This document shows positions 35,519 through 46,957 of a stretch of DNA of 64,000 nucleotides, one piece after another (the first letter of the stretch is position 1; every line of letters begins with the position of its first letter). The DNA comes from Hansfordia pulvinata (Eukaryota > Ascomycota > Sordariomycetes > Xylariales), in NCBI GenBank assembly GCA_006538405.1, contig BJKQ01000020.1:124001-188000 (forward strand), given 5' to 3'. The translations under genes were made by a program, and so were the position numbers. The notes below the pieces were generated by a model, which was not told the origin of the DNA, ran no database searches, and worked only from the letters and a program-made list of their open reading frames with translations.

Positions 35519-37645
35519 TACTCGTAAATTCAGATTCGTTGGCGCCAGGATTCCACAGCTCGTGCCTGGCTCAGGGCAGTCAGTCCATCGTCGTACGAGC
35601 AGCTCCCTGACGTTACGCGTGCTTCGCCCGAGTATTACCCCCAGTACACGCAGACGGTCGCCGTCCTCGGTGGGAACGACCCTGGCAGGCGTGCAGGCGG
35701 TGCGTCCTTTTCCAGAGTACGGGTACTCGGACGAGGGACGAAGGAGACCCGGAGGAGGGAGGGACTGCGGTTCTGATGAATGGAGGGGTTCGTACGAGTA
35801 CCGTAGATAGGAGTAGGTGATAAGTATCTATAAGTTAGTAAAGGGGCTTGCATGTCGACATGGGACGCGCAGTGATGGCCTGCGCAGTGTCTCACTTCCC
35901 AATGCCCCTCACCTCACAGCCATGGGCCTTTTTCTTTCTTTCTTTCTTTCTGAATGATGCTGTTTACTACGCGTAATGCATGCTTTACATGCGCGTACCT
36001 CAACTCGGATACCTTTTGCCTGAATTGCTGTGATGGCGGTCTGGCAAGACAGAGAACGAACGTGCATCTCATCTCGGAAAATGTGCTAAGATAAGATATA
36101 GACACTGGGGAGGGATTTATACACTGGACAGCGGCGTGGCTTGTTCCCGTTCTGGCAGGGGAGAGAGGGTCTTGGTGAAATAGGGGGTGGGGAAGCATCA
36201 TATCCCCTGCTCTGCTCTGCTCTGTCTCTCTGTCTGTCTGTACCTACGAGTATCTCTCTCTCTCTCTACGAGTAAAAGTACCTCGCGTATCTCTCATCAT
36301 TCTAACCCCCACCAGCCAGTCACGTCCAGTGAACCACTCATACGAGTATCCCTACCTCTAACGCCTCCCCCCGTACCCCCCCTCAGTTGCTGAATCCGTC
36401 CATTTCCACTCTCCACTCCATGCCTCAATGTGGAATTGGAGCGCCCCGCGTGCGAAATTGAGCAGCCCGTCCGGCTTCTGCCGTGCACCTGTGCTTGCCT
36501 CTTTGGGGGGGCCTCCCCTGGCGTACTCGTACCTGGGCACTTGCGCTCCGCAGGGTCATCCAATGCAATGCAGCAGCACGGGCATCCATCGCCACCCCCA
36601 TCGCGGCCCCATGGGTCGTGCGTGGCGTGGCGCCCGTGGCAGCGGCCCTGGCGAATCACAGCGCCGGTGGGGGGGGGTCTAATCTCCCTCGTCGCCCTAT
36701 GGCTGCGCTGGGACTGCTGGACCCCTGATGGCGAAGAGACGAATACTCGTGGATACACATCTTGAGTATATATTAGTGGTGGTGGCAGCAGTACGCGTAC
36801 GAGTACTCGTGCTGGTGACTGTGGTGGTGGTGGCAGTGATTGCCGAGACGGACGGATCGGCCGAATACTCGTAGTAGTAGTAGAAGTAGTAGTAGAATAA
36901 TGATAATAACAGTACTCGGCAAAATGACGAGCAAGGAGCAACGGACCCTGGATCTCTCTCAGACTGGATACCATCACTGCGAGTACTCGGTACTGCGAGT
37001 TGGGCGGGATATCTCTCACTCAGCAGACGCCACCCCTCTCGAAACCTCACGGTCCGCTCTCTCCTCTGCTTGGCCAGCTCACCCACGTGCGAGAGTTGGC
37101 GATTGCCTCTCTTTCCCCGCCCCGGGCGTCGACGCTTCCCCTCCTTCAAGCGCGCGCCCTTCCGCTCCCTCTCCATCATTAGCACAGAGCTCACCACCCT
37201 GCCGGCTATTGCTACTGCGAGGCTTTGTTCGCGTGTCCCACGAGCCTTCGACGGACGGGTTACGAGTACTCGTCTGCGGACACCAGAGCCGGCGATCAGA
37301 CCGATTCCACCGTTGCCTCCCGCACGCTCGGAGCACCTTTTCTGGCCGTCGCCCCCCTATTGAGATCGGCGCCCACCACCCGGGGGGGGGGGTAGGCACG
37401 GTAGGGCATCTCACCACCCACCCCCGCTCTATCGGTTTATCCCACGAATCCTTCCCAGCTACGAGTACGCCAGCACCAGCTGCGACTACTCCGTACTCGA
37501 ACGCCAGCTACGGAGGAGACACACCACCATCTCACGATAGCGACGGGCAGCGACCGGCTTCGGCCTCCACGTGTTGGTGTTTTTGCCCCCCACTGCACAT
37601 GGGACGTTTCCTCTTGACTTTCGACCAACACGTTCTCTACGAGTA
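35519..37645. promoter_or_regulatory. Cluster of 11 TACGAGTA/TACTCGTA motifs
   Basis: Exact copies start at 35519, 35793, 36245, 36265, 36341, 36524, 36798, 36866, 37261, 37460 and 37638. At 36798 and 37261 the motif extends to TACGAGTACTCGT, one base short of a perfect 14-bp palindrome. Partial copies (CGAGTACTCG, GTACTCG) lie between them. The cluster ends 211 bases before the start codon at 37857. The palindromic form suggests a dimeric DNA-binding protein; no factor is named here. Confidence 0.5.
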
Positions 37646-37856
37646 AAGCATCACATCGCCGTGGAACAGCCTCGAGGAAGGGAGAAAGTGAGAGCGAGAG
37701 AGCGTGAGAGAGAAAAAGAGAGAAGAGGTGCGCCGTATCCCAGCCCGGCAAGGAACGCGCGAAAAAAGAGGACGGGAAAGAAGGAGAGGCTGCTGCCAGC
37801 TGGCTAGGAGGCCGCGCGGGGGCTCTCCTCCACAAGTCTGTCGTCGGTCCGGCAGC

Positions 37857-40228
37857 ATGGTTTCGTTTTTCGGGCTGAAGTTTGGGGGGACAAGAAGAAG
37901 TCAGTACCTTTTGCTGAACCCTCGCTTTCCACTCACCACTCGTCCCTGCGCACCCCGGGAAAACAGCCACAAGCCAGACGCAAGATCCGGATTTGCTAAC
38001 GGACAGAGGGCCACACCCCTCACAGCAGGAAAGCCGACAAGTCGCGCGACGCCCCGACGACGACGACGACGACGACGGCGCACCCGGCGGACGGGTCGCA
38101 GGAGGACCTGGAGGCCGAGCTCGGGCAGCGCTGGGCCAGCGGCGGTTCTTCGGGCGGGACCCGGACGGCGACGGCGGCAGCGTCAAGTCGGTGTCGTCGT
38201 CGCGGTCGCGGCCGGGCTCGTCGCGGTCGTCGTACCGGGCGGCGCTGACGGCGCGGCTGCGCAAGCCGGCCCCCTACAACATCGACACGAGCCTCGGCAA
38301 GGACAACAACAACGCGGCGGCGCGCAGCATGACGAACCTGCTGCCCAGCCCGCACAAGATGCGCGACTCGAGCTACGCCAGCCTGCGCCCGCACAAGTCC
38401 ATCCCCAACCTGCGCTCCCTCGCCGGCGGCGGCGGCGGCGGCGCACACGGCAACGGCTCGACCCCGGATCTGCCCTCGGCGCCATCGCCGTCGCCGTCGC
38501 CGTCGCCTCGCAGCCCGGCCTTTTTTGGCAACAAGCAGCAGCAGCAGCAGCAGCAGCAGCAGGCTCGGCCGAGCACGTCATCCGGGGCCACCGCGACGAC
38601 GCCGACGGCGAAGCAGCACGACTTGCGCCTGCCGGCCCTCTCGCCAACCACCACCACAGCGACTTCGGCAGCCCCGGGCGATCGCGGCACGGACAAGGAC
38701 GCGGGCGCCGCCGACTCGGAGCACAGCAGCAGACCCTCCCTGGCCGTCCCACGATCGCCCGCCTCGGCCACCGGGTTCGCGCCGCCGCACGCGCCGCCTC
38801 GCTCGCCGCTGCGGCCCGCGACGGCCGAGCCCCGGCTGAGCTCCTCGGCCGACGACGGCGCCAGCGTGAGGAGCAGCGGTGCCGTCCACGACGCCGACGC
38901 CGCCGCCGCCGCAGCAGCAGCCTCTGAAGCGTCGTCGTCGTCCCGGCCGGGCTCGCTGGACACGGCGCCGCGGCTGGGCTCCGTGGACACGCTGGCGTCC
39001 CCGTCGTCGCTGTACTCGCTCGACACGCCCCTGCGCTCGCCCCTGTCGGCCGCCGCCCCCAAGTCGCCCCTCGGCCGCTACGAGCTGACCCTCGACCTGC
39101 CGAGCGAGTCGCTGGGTTCGTCGCTGCTGGGCGAGGTCGAGGACTTCCTCAAGCCCCGCGACGACGACAGCAGCGCGTACTACAAGGGGCCCGAGCCCCT
39201 GCGCATCAAGAAGCAGCAGGCCACGACTACGACGACGACAATGACGACGACCAACACCACCCTCACAACACAGCAGTCGGCATTGTCCACGTCGTTCTTA
39301 TCATCGCCCCGCAAGCCGCCGTCCCCGCCGCCCTCCGAGAGGACCGCGACCCCCGTCGAGAGCCCCGTCCTCGAGCGCCCGTCGTTCGGCATCCCCGCCG
39401 CCGACGCCGCCCGGCCGTCCAGCAGCCGCAGCAACGTGACGGCGACGAGCAGCCTCCGCAAGGTCCAGAGCGCGGGCGACGGCAACCACCACGGCGACAA
39501 CGAGCATCAGAAGAAGAAGCAGCAGCAGCAGCAAAAGCAACAGGAACAGTCGCGAAACAACAACAACAACAACAACAACAGCTATGGCCCGCGAGCCATC
39601 CATCGCCGCCCCGGTCCGCCACGCCCCGCGCCAGCGAGGAGAGGCGCCGCGCCGCCGACGCCGTCGTCATCCAGACAGTCAAGGCCAAGCGCGACACCAT
39701 GACCATCAGCTCGTCGCGCCTGCAGAGCCTCGAGATGCGCGTCGAGGAGCGCGAGCGAGCCAACCTGCCTCCCTTGCAGACTCTGGGGCAGCAGCAGACT
39801 CGGCCGACCCAGCAGCAGCAGCAACACCAACAGCAGCAACAACAGCTGCAGTCCTTCCACTTCAACCGCCCCTCGCCGCTCGAGCTGTCGCTGCAGACGA
39901 CGACCTCCCTGCTGTCCCCATCCCCGGACGCCGTCGCCACGCCCCGGAGCGGCCCCCTTTCCGCCGGCGCCCACCAGAGGCCCTGGACCCCGCCGGGCGA
40001 GAGCCCCCGCGGCACCCGCAAGCCCGAGTCGGCCTACAGCCAGTCGATCAACACCACCGCCAGCAACCGAGACTGGAGAGGCGCCTCGCGCCTCGACACG
40101 GACGACAACGATGACGACGAGGACGACGAGGACAACTACCGGCGGTCGTTCGACAGTGGCTCCGACTACGACGACGACGACGTCGACGACGACAGCTACA
40201 ACTACTACGACCAAGATGACGACAATGA

Positions 40229-40264
<36 letters not shown>

Positions 40265-41287
40265 CGCCCCGGACAGCCCCGTGATGCCTCTGTCCGGACC
40301 GCTCGCCTCCCCGCGCTTCCCCTCGGGCGACCTCACCCTGCCCCCGCCCCTCAAGGCGGCCGCCGGCGCCTCCACCCTGTCTCCCACCTCTCCCTCCTTC
40401 TCCTCCTACTCCCCTCCCCCTCCCCCTCCTCCGCCGGTGGCGGCGCCGTCGCCGACGGCACCAAGGCCCCCGAATCGGACGAGATGGAGCGCCTCAAGAG
40501 CTTCCGCTTCCCTGCCCTCAAGCACTCGGCCTCGTCGTCCTCCGCCCCATCTTCCTCCTCCACCACCTCCTCTCCCTTGCCGCCCTCGGCGACGACCCTG
40601 TCCGTCAACGACGCCCACGCCCACCCGCTGTCCACGGGCCGCGACGTCCGCGTCTCGGCCTACGTGCCGCCGCTGGCCCTCAAGCGCAGCGTCACCACCC
40701 CCGACCCTTCGTCGTCCGCCGCCGCCGCCCCTGACTGCTGGCCGCTCCCATCCCCCGTCACCGCCACCGCGACGAGCCCGACGAGCCTCTACGGCCCCAC
40801 GCCCACGACGCCGCTGGCCGCCGCCCTCTCCTTCGACCACGGCGACGACCTGCTGATGGCCGACCTCGAGCCCCCTCCCAGCATGCCCGCCGTCACCAGC
40901 GAGCAGCGCCAGACGCGCGTCCGCTCCTTCAGCCGGCCCTGGACGCCCTCCTCCTCCTCGGGTGCCGGCGGCGGCGGCGCCGCGGGCGGGGACCACCACG
41001 AAGAGCCCCTCCAGTTCGAGGTCACCACGCCGGGCGGCACCGAGATTGTCCAGCGCAAGGGCAGCGGCTGCTCGACCGTCGCTGCGTCGTCGTCCTTGTC
41101 GTCCGGGAGGTCCGGGTCGGCCGCCTCGCAGTACCAGCAGCACCAGCACCAGCAGCAGTTCCAGGGCTCGTCGGTGCCCATGGCCCTGCGCCCGGGGCTC
41201 GGCAGCGGCCTCGACTTCGGCCCCGCCGTCCGCAAGTCCTCCACCCCGAGCCCGCTGTGCGCCGAGGCCGGGGGCGGGTTCATCTGA
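37857..41287 (+). CDS. Large low-complexity fungal protein (MVSFFGLKFGG start), frame broken
   Basis: About 1100 residues, function unknown. The MVSFFGLKFGG start resembles a conserved but uncharacterised family of filamentous fungi (recalled, not searched). Exon 1 is 37857-37899, intron 37900-38028 (donor GTCAGT), exon 2 38029-41287. The body is disordered: poly-Thr near 38055, Ser-Pro repeats, poly-Gln at 38536-38562 and 39515-39545, poly-Asn near 39556-39580, more Gln near 39812-39845, a long Asp-rich tract at 40100-40266 and poly-Pro near 40413-40436. One Arg/Glu-rich stretch (RLQSLEMRVEERERANLPP) looks helical. The frame slips four times, each fixed by one added base: G6 at 37884-37889, G3 at 38133-38135, near 39586-39590 and near 40434-40437. 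It ends AEAGGGFI. The region is clearly coding; the exact protein is provisional. Confidence 0.7.
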
Positions 41288-42734
41288 GAGCCCGCTTCTC
41301 CCTCACTAAGAAAGGGGAGACTTCTCTCTTCTCCTTAACGAGGAAGGGGAGACGTCCCCCTTCTTCTCTTCCCCTTCGTGGAGAGAATGTGGGCGCCACT
41401 CGCTACCTCGTCTCATCAATGGTTGGCATGCCCAAAGGCCATCCTTAAGACGATCGTTCCCATATAATGACACCAACAACCCATCACCTCGAATGGCGCT
41501 TGCTTTCATTTTTTATTTCTCCCTCTTTTTTTGTCCTTTTTTCGCTCCTCATCACACCATTTCCCCATCCCACTTTTATCGTTATTTCCCCTCTCGTTTT
41601 CTCTCGTCCCTCTAGCTCCCATTTGTCTGCTCTTCTCGAAGGATACCCAGATTCTTGTTTACTTCTGTCGGAGACCGCGAGGCGATCGTGTAGTAGCTTA
41701 ATCAATCACACTCTGTTGATTCCGAGCCGTTGCTTCCTCCCACAGTGCCGTGCTGCTGTCGCGTCTGCGCTGCGCCTCGGCTTCCTCCAGTGACTTGTGA
41801 CCGGTGGCCGTGCTTGCGTATCTCTGGAGGCTCCCACTAGGCGGGTGACATCCCCTGGCAGCTCTCCGATGCCAGCTCTGTGCCACGATTCTTACCGCCG
41901 GCGTATCACAGCTATATCCACCAAGAAGCATCACAATGTACACATCAGATTCGCACAGGCACGAGAAGCCCCCCGCCAAAAAAAACCTGTCAGAAACTAG
42001 ACGGACCGGATACTCCAGTATTGACTCTTCAGGACACGCGACACACGGTTGGGGGGAGATTGGACCCGAGGCTCAGAGACCCAGAGGCTAAAGGGGACAT
42101 GATCCTGCCGGAAAATTCAAAGGGGGGGGGGGGGGGGGCGGCAATGCGCATCTAGATGGCGAAGTGCGAAGGCTTTATTCATTCCGCCAGCCACTCAGTC
42201 ACTCACTTACCTACCAGCTACTTACCTACATACTTACCCAAGTCAGCCTCATGCAGTGTGGACGGCGACCTGTGGTTTCACGTGCCCCCGATTTCCGCTC
42301 TGTGGATCTGGCATCGCGCTCTCTTCCGGGACGCAAGCACCTCCTCTTACCCGTCTCGTAAGTTGTACCCCGGAGCAAGTCATGGCATTCAGGGGTCAAG
42401 GGTCAGAAGTGTCCTTTTATTTCTCCGAAAAATATGTCGTGCTCTATCTGGGTTTCGTCATCTCCCGCCTCTGCCGCCCCTCTATTTCCTCAGCCCCCGT
42501 GAGGGAGGAATACCCAGCGAGGGTCTCATGATTCCAACAGGTGGGTTGAACTTCTGCCTCAAATGCTGGCCCTTGACCTCTTATTTCTTGCTATGTCTGG
42601 ACTGGCCCTCTATTCTACCCCGATCACTCGGAAGTCGGAGTGGACTGAGGGGACAAAAGTAAGTTACCACAGCATGCCGGCTGACACGAGGCTTGACGTG
42701 AATCTTTGGCCCCTGTGTCAAGAGCTGATCTGCA
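41288..42734. other. Intergenic spacer between convergent genes
   Basis: Pyrimidine-rich 3' region of the preceding gene, with an imperfect duplicated element at about 41301-41380 built on AAGGGGAGAC. A 17-G run lies at 42122-42138. No gene is seen. Confidence 0.55.
42122..42138. repeat. Poly-G tract (17 G)
   Basis: An uninterrupted run of 17 G in the spacer before the calmodulin-like gene. Confidence 0.85.
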
Positions 42735-44075
42735 TTATTGTTTCAAAATATCATGGAAATCCTTGACTGGAAGTTGTCAGTTGCGTGTCCTGTTCGACTC
42801 CCGACGCCGTGTGGCACATCTCGCCTTTCGCGAACCGTGGAAGCGAAGGTGAGAAGGTAGAAGCGGGAGGTCAGAGGAAGACGGCTCACAGTTAATGTAT
42901 CCATCCCCATCACTATCAACCTCTCTAATCATAGCATCGACCTCTTCATCGGTGAACTTTTCGCCGATCCGTTCCATCACATGGCGCAGGTCTGAAGCCG
43001 AGATACGCCCTTGCTTGGTGCGGTCGAAGACCTGGTTGAGCGAGGAGTTAGCATGCAAGTCATTTCGGCTTCCACCGCGGGCTTGTTCTCCCCCGGAAAC
43101 ACACGGCTTCGTATGGTATATTAAAGTAAGGGGAGACCAACCTTGAAAGCCTCTTCAATGTTCTCATCCTCCTGCTCAGCTTTCGTCTTCGTCTTCCTTT
43201 GCATCATCTCTAAGAAGTCTTATGGTGGTAATCAGCTTAGCTCTAAAGCAACAGAAGCACATCACAACGCGGTTGAGTGTCCCGCAATCTCGGATGATCA
43301 CATACCTGGTAAGTCAGCGTAGCCCTTCCCCTCTTTGTCCACGTCGGATATCATGTCTTTCAGCTCCCACTCAGAGGGTCTTTGGCCAAGCTTGTTTAAT
43401 ACAGCCCCGAGCTTCTGCCAGGTGACCTTGCCTATTTAATGTAGAAATGCTTAGCGACGTTGCTCCGTAGTGGCCTGGCCAGAGTTGAAACAAGGCATAT
43501 TTCCACGAAAAAACCAGCCGTAAAGCCGATCTTCTAGTCAGCTCGAGATCGAGGCAGAATAGTCACCTACCATTGCCGTCCGTGTCCTGCAGGTTGATGA
43601 TTCATTAGCAACTTTCTCTGGTGCCAAGACAGGACTTCCGATAGGGTTGGACCGTGTTCTCACCGCCGAGGGATTGTTTCGTTTACTTACAAATAGACCG
43701 AAGGCCTCTTTGATTTGATCCTCCTGTTCCTGGCTCAGGCCCTGTATATCTGAATCAGTTGAAAATGTCTTGCATCACTTCCAAGTTCCAGCCTGGATTG
43801 AGAGGACTGAACGAACCCGGCCAGAGAGGTGGAAACCCCTTTGCTGGATGCCCGTTTTAAGCGTGAGACAGTAAGTCACGACATCTGCTGCAGATAAGAA
43901 AGACCGTATATCGGAATGAGAATGCTGTTGAGAGCGCGCACGATTAGTCCTGCTGCGCTGGATACTGTGGGTTTGGACTCCTCACCGCCCCAGCAACGCC
44001 GTAACCCGGTGTGGGCGACGCGAAGACCAGAATGCCCTGAAGGCCCGCCAACAAGACGAGAAATACGGATTTCAT
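42735..44075 (-). CDS. Calmodulin-like protein with a predicted signal peptide
   Basis: Seven exons on the minus strand: 44075-43986, 43741-43691, 43586-43571 (16 nt), 43431-43306, 43218-43142, 43031-42890 and 42766-42735. All junctions are GT-AG and all phases agree, giving 177 residues. Residues 1-20 ([20 protein letters not shown]) are a signal peptide. The rest aligns with calmodulin from [16 protein letters not shown] through four EF-hands. Loop 1 (DTDGNGKVTWQK) has Lys at position 12; loop 2 ([12 protein letters not shown]) lacks Asp at 3 and 5; loop 3 ([12 protein letters not shown]) lacks ligands at 3 and 5; loop 4 ([12 protein letters not shown]) looks functional, with Asp at 12. So it is a divergent paralogue predicted to enter the secretory pathway. 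The last 11-residue exon and the link from signal exon to body across a 241-nt intron are the weakest parts. Confidence 0.82.
43571..43586 (-). other. 16-nt microexon of the calmodulin-like gene
   Basis: Flanked by CTGCAG before and GTAGGT after. It encodes DTDGN plus one base and is needed to complete EF-hand loop 1. Removing it would shift the frame. Confidence 0.75.
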
Positions 44076-44977
44076 AATGAAGAAAGTTATCGATCGCTGG
44101 TACACTGCCCTCTTCTTGCCGTGGTCAACGTCCGGGGAGAGTCGATTAGGTCAAGTTCCTGGACTGCATGCACGAATGCTCGACGGGTATGCTTGGCGTT
44201 ATGCGTTGTAGGCAAACGGAAGCCCCCTGGGTTCCAGACTGGGAAGGACCGATGTATTAATACAGGCGCCCTCGCGCATCGCATCTCTTCAGCTCATCTT
44301 GTGGAAGACCAGATCCCCTCCTGGCTCGTCTGGGGACTGCGCGGCAAACATTCTGTGGGTCGTGCAAAGTGCCGTGGAAGAGCTCCACGGCCACGCCCCC
44401 CTGGAATCGACTTGAACAGTAGGTAAACCGTAACTCTTCACAGCGACCGCGCGAGCACTACGCATGCTGCTCGCTTTCTGGAGGATGTTATCGCCACCAT
44501 TCTCGCCGGATCTTGCCAGCGCTCATTTCCCCCCGCAGCATGAACTTCTATATATAGGCCAAGTCATCAGGTGGCGGAAGTGAGTGTCGAGCTGAGCTAA
44601 CCTGAAAGCCGGCATCCCTGCAGTCGAGGGACCCGGCACCCCACAGTAATACCCTTGGCTTCCGAGAAGAATCTAGACTTTCAGAGCTTACATTTGCAGC
44701 ATTATTTTGCCTCTGCATGTCCCGTCCGTACTTAAGTCTTTTACTGGTCTCCGTGCCCATATTTTCATGGTGCGATACCCTTGCACCATTTGCTGCATCC
44801 ACGTACGGAACGTATGGCCCGGAGTCCGGACTCACTTAGAAAGCAAATTGTTGTGAGCAAGGGGGAAACCGGTGCGTGAGCCTCTTCTCACATACTTTGA
44901 ACGTGAAAGTTAGTATCTGGTGGACTCGGCTTCAGCGCTTTATGGCATATCTGCGGCGTGGAAAGAATATCCGAATC

Positions 44978-45090
44978 CAGATTTCAGATTTCAGATTTCA
45001 GATTTCAGATTTCAGATTTCAGATTTCAGATTTCAGATTTCAGATTTCAGATTTCAGATTTCAGATTTCAGATTTCAGATTTCAGATTTC
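44978..45090. repeat. ATTTCAG heptamer satellite, about 16 copies
   Basis: Perfect head-to-tail repeats of the 7-bp unit ATTTCAG for about 110 bases. Since 7 is not a multiple of 3, all three plus-strand frames stay open and read variants of FQISDFR; this is not evidence of coding. Confidence 0.95.
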
Positions 45091-45295
45091 AAGATTTCTT
45101 AGGTAATCACCTGTGGTCTCGCAACGGAGCCATGTTCGTTATAAATCTTAGCAAGATCACCAATATAGTGTCCCCGCCGCACGGCCATTGCACCCAGAGG
45201 ACTTTCAGGACTTCCTGGAGGTCACTGGCTTTCATACGAAATACGGCGGCAGGTAGGCTAGCAAGTGCTGCCAGGGATATGACGAGGGCGACAGC

Positions 45296-45355
45296 GAGGT
45301 GGCGCCGACGAGGTGGCGCCGACGAAGAGGAGGCCGACGAGGTGGCGCCGACGAA
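45296..45355. repeat. Short GC-rich direct repeats
   Basis: Three copies of GAGGTGGCGCCGAC, two adjacent and one after a degenerate 15-base spacer. Each contains the palindrome GGCGCC. Confidence 0.8.
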
Positions 45356-46219
45356 GGGGACGCCCGGGGGCAGGGCCCGCCGGGCACCGAGGATAATGAA
45401 AGAAAAACATAGAAACACATTAACCAGGGCCACGCCCGCCTTCCTTTCACCACGTTACGACACGCTCTTTCACCACCTCCTTCTTATACGGGGCAGGTCC
45501 CCTTACCAAGTGGCACATTTATAGGCAACTATAAGGGCCACCACACAATGACTTTAACACACTAACATAAACGGCCGCGATAAGCTACCCGGGAACGGGA
45601 TTTGAAACTCCGCCTGGCAAGGCACAGAAACGTATCCGATGACTCTCCTTAGCCGGAGGAGGAGGGGGAACGGTGTGGAATACCCGCCTAAGGACACATT
45701 TGCTTACTTTATCGGACGGGAATAGCTTCAGTCTTATAAAACCTAGCTCGGCACGTTTATCATGCCTTACGGGAGGCTTTAAGACACTCGCTACGCGGCG
45801 ATCTCCGACGTTAAGCACCTTAAATCAAATAAAAAATTGCACTCAGATCGGACATCAGGTGAACTGCTAGCCTGGGAAGCGAAGAACATATTAAAAGCAG
45901 CTGCACATAGTAGAAGATGTAACCTTCTCAAATACCCTCGCTGCTTACTCGGCGCTTGACCATGGCAGTCGTCGGCCGCGGCTCTTCAATCAGTGCCTGC
46001 TAGCCGCTAAGGACCATTCGCACATGATATCATACCCGTTTCCGAAGCCCCGGACTTGGTGTAAGAGTCTGACTTGAAGCAGCAAAGCCACTGCTTACCT
46101 AGACTGTACAGATCAAAGCTCGTGCGTCCCACCCCGAGTCCGTATTTTAAGTATGCGGCCCTTCACCGCCGCCTTGAAGCCCGTCGGACCCTGGCTGGGA
46201 TGTCATATTTTGAGGCTGT

Positions 46220-46271
46220 CACTATTCGTGTTCCTTCTCTCTAGCCACTATTCGTGTTCCTTCTCTCTAGC
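46220..46271. repeat. Tandem duplication, 2 x 26 bp
   Basis: Two identical 26-bp units beginning CACTATTCGTGTTCC, directly adjacent. Confidence 0.9.
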
Positions 46272-46677
46272 CACACGTAGTTACGCCGATACTCACTCCC
46301 ACCCTGCCTCATGCTGGACTTGGCAAGACTTCTAGGTGGCTTTCAAGATTTGCCACTGCCACCACTTGTTGTGCCGTTTGTGCCTGAACTCAGCTCGGCT
46401 CGTTGTAGAGCGTTCCCGGAATTTTCAGCTCGCTCTCGCATCGGTGGCTCACCCTCACGGGTAAAATGCCGCCGGCATTGCCACGGAGGTTCAAAACTCA
46501 GCTTAAATATTAGGCACCCATCTCACTCATAAAAGCAGCAACCTGGAAAGCAAAATTTATATATTACCTGGAAGGTCAGATACTTCAAAGCAAAGAATGT
46601 AAACATAATAGAAAAAAAAACACACGCTGGATCTTACTTGGAATACGTGAGCGAAGGCAAACTCATAAGATGCAAGG

Positions 46678-46700
46678 TTTTTTTTTTTTTTTTTTTTTTT
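46678..46700. repeat. Poly-T tract (23 T)
   Basis: Homopolymer in the AT-rich island. It could be the oligo-A tail of a retroposed sequence read on the other strand, but no element is recognisable beside it. Confidence 0.85.
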
Positions 46701-46957
46701 GGAAAGCTTGAAATTCTATGTGTTTAGATAAGAGGGCTGGTACGCTGCCCGCCATCTTGTCTATATAACGGAGTCCTCCTCCCTCGTGGGAATTCAAGAG
46801 TACTCTATAGAATTTAATGCACATCATCACATTCAATACTATAAAGACCCGAACGTCCCCCCTTAACCCTTTTCATGAAAGTTTCGACGCCTCCAATTCG
46901 CAATTTAAAATAAAGGGTGCGGTCCTTTCGGTTAGCCGCTCCCGAACCCTTCTGAAT

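Larger units (their letters stand above)
30395..37856. other. Very long gene-poor region, about 7.5 kb
   Basis: Separates two divergent genes. The left 5 kb shows no recognisable gene; a 282-codon open frame at 31925-32773 (minus) has no motifs. Simple repeats include GTCGTC/GTT triplets near 34440, GGGCT near 35258-35277, TTTC near 35931-35951 and CTCTG/CTGT near 36210-36240. The right 2.1 kb carries the TACGAGTA cluster described separately and an 11-G run at 37382-37392. It most likely acts as a long promoter region for the gene at 37857. Confidence 0.55.
44076..46957. other. Intergenic region entering the AT-rich island
   Basis: Starts with the calmodulin-like gene promoter. It holds the ATTTCAG satellite (44978-45090), three copies of GAGGTGGCGCCGAC (45296-45355), a 2 x 26-bp repeat (46220-46271) and a 23-T run (46678-46700). 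From about 45.5 kb the base composition turns AT-rich. Open frames here are either repeat-encoded or unconvincing. Confidence 0.55.

Noticed and set aside
44548..44835. A 95-codon minus-strand frame between the calmodulin-like gene and the satellite
   Set aside because: No motifs, and its composition is not distinct from background.
44978..45090. Regular repeats considered as a CRISPR array
   Set aside because: The unit is 7 bp with no spacers, and the genome is eukaryotic.
44958..45524. Open frames reading FQISDFR repeats
   Set aside because: Produced by the 7-bp satellite in all frames; not a protein gene.
45590..45670. A sequence resembling a tRNA T-arm (GGGATTTGAAACTCC)
   Set aside because: Stem halves do not pair and the rest of the cloverleaf is missing.
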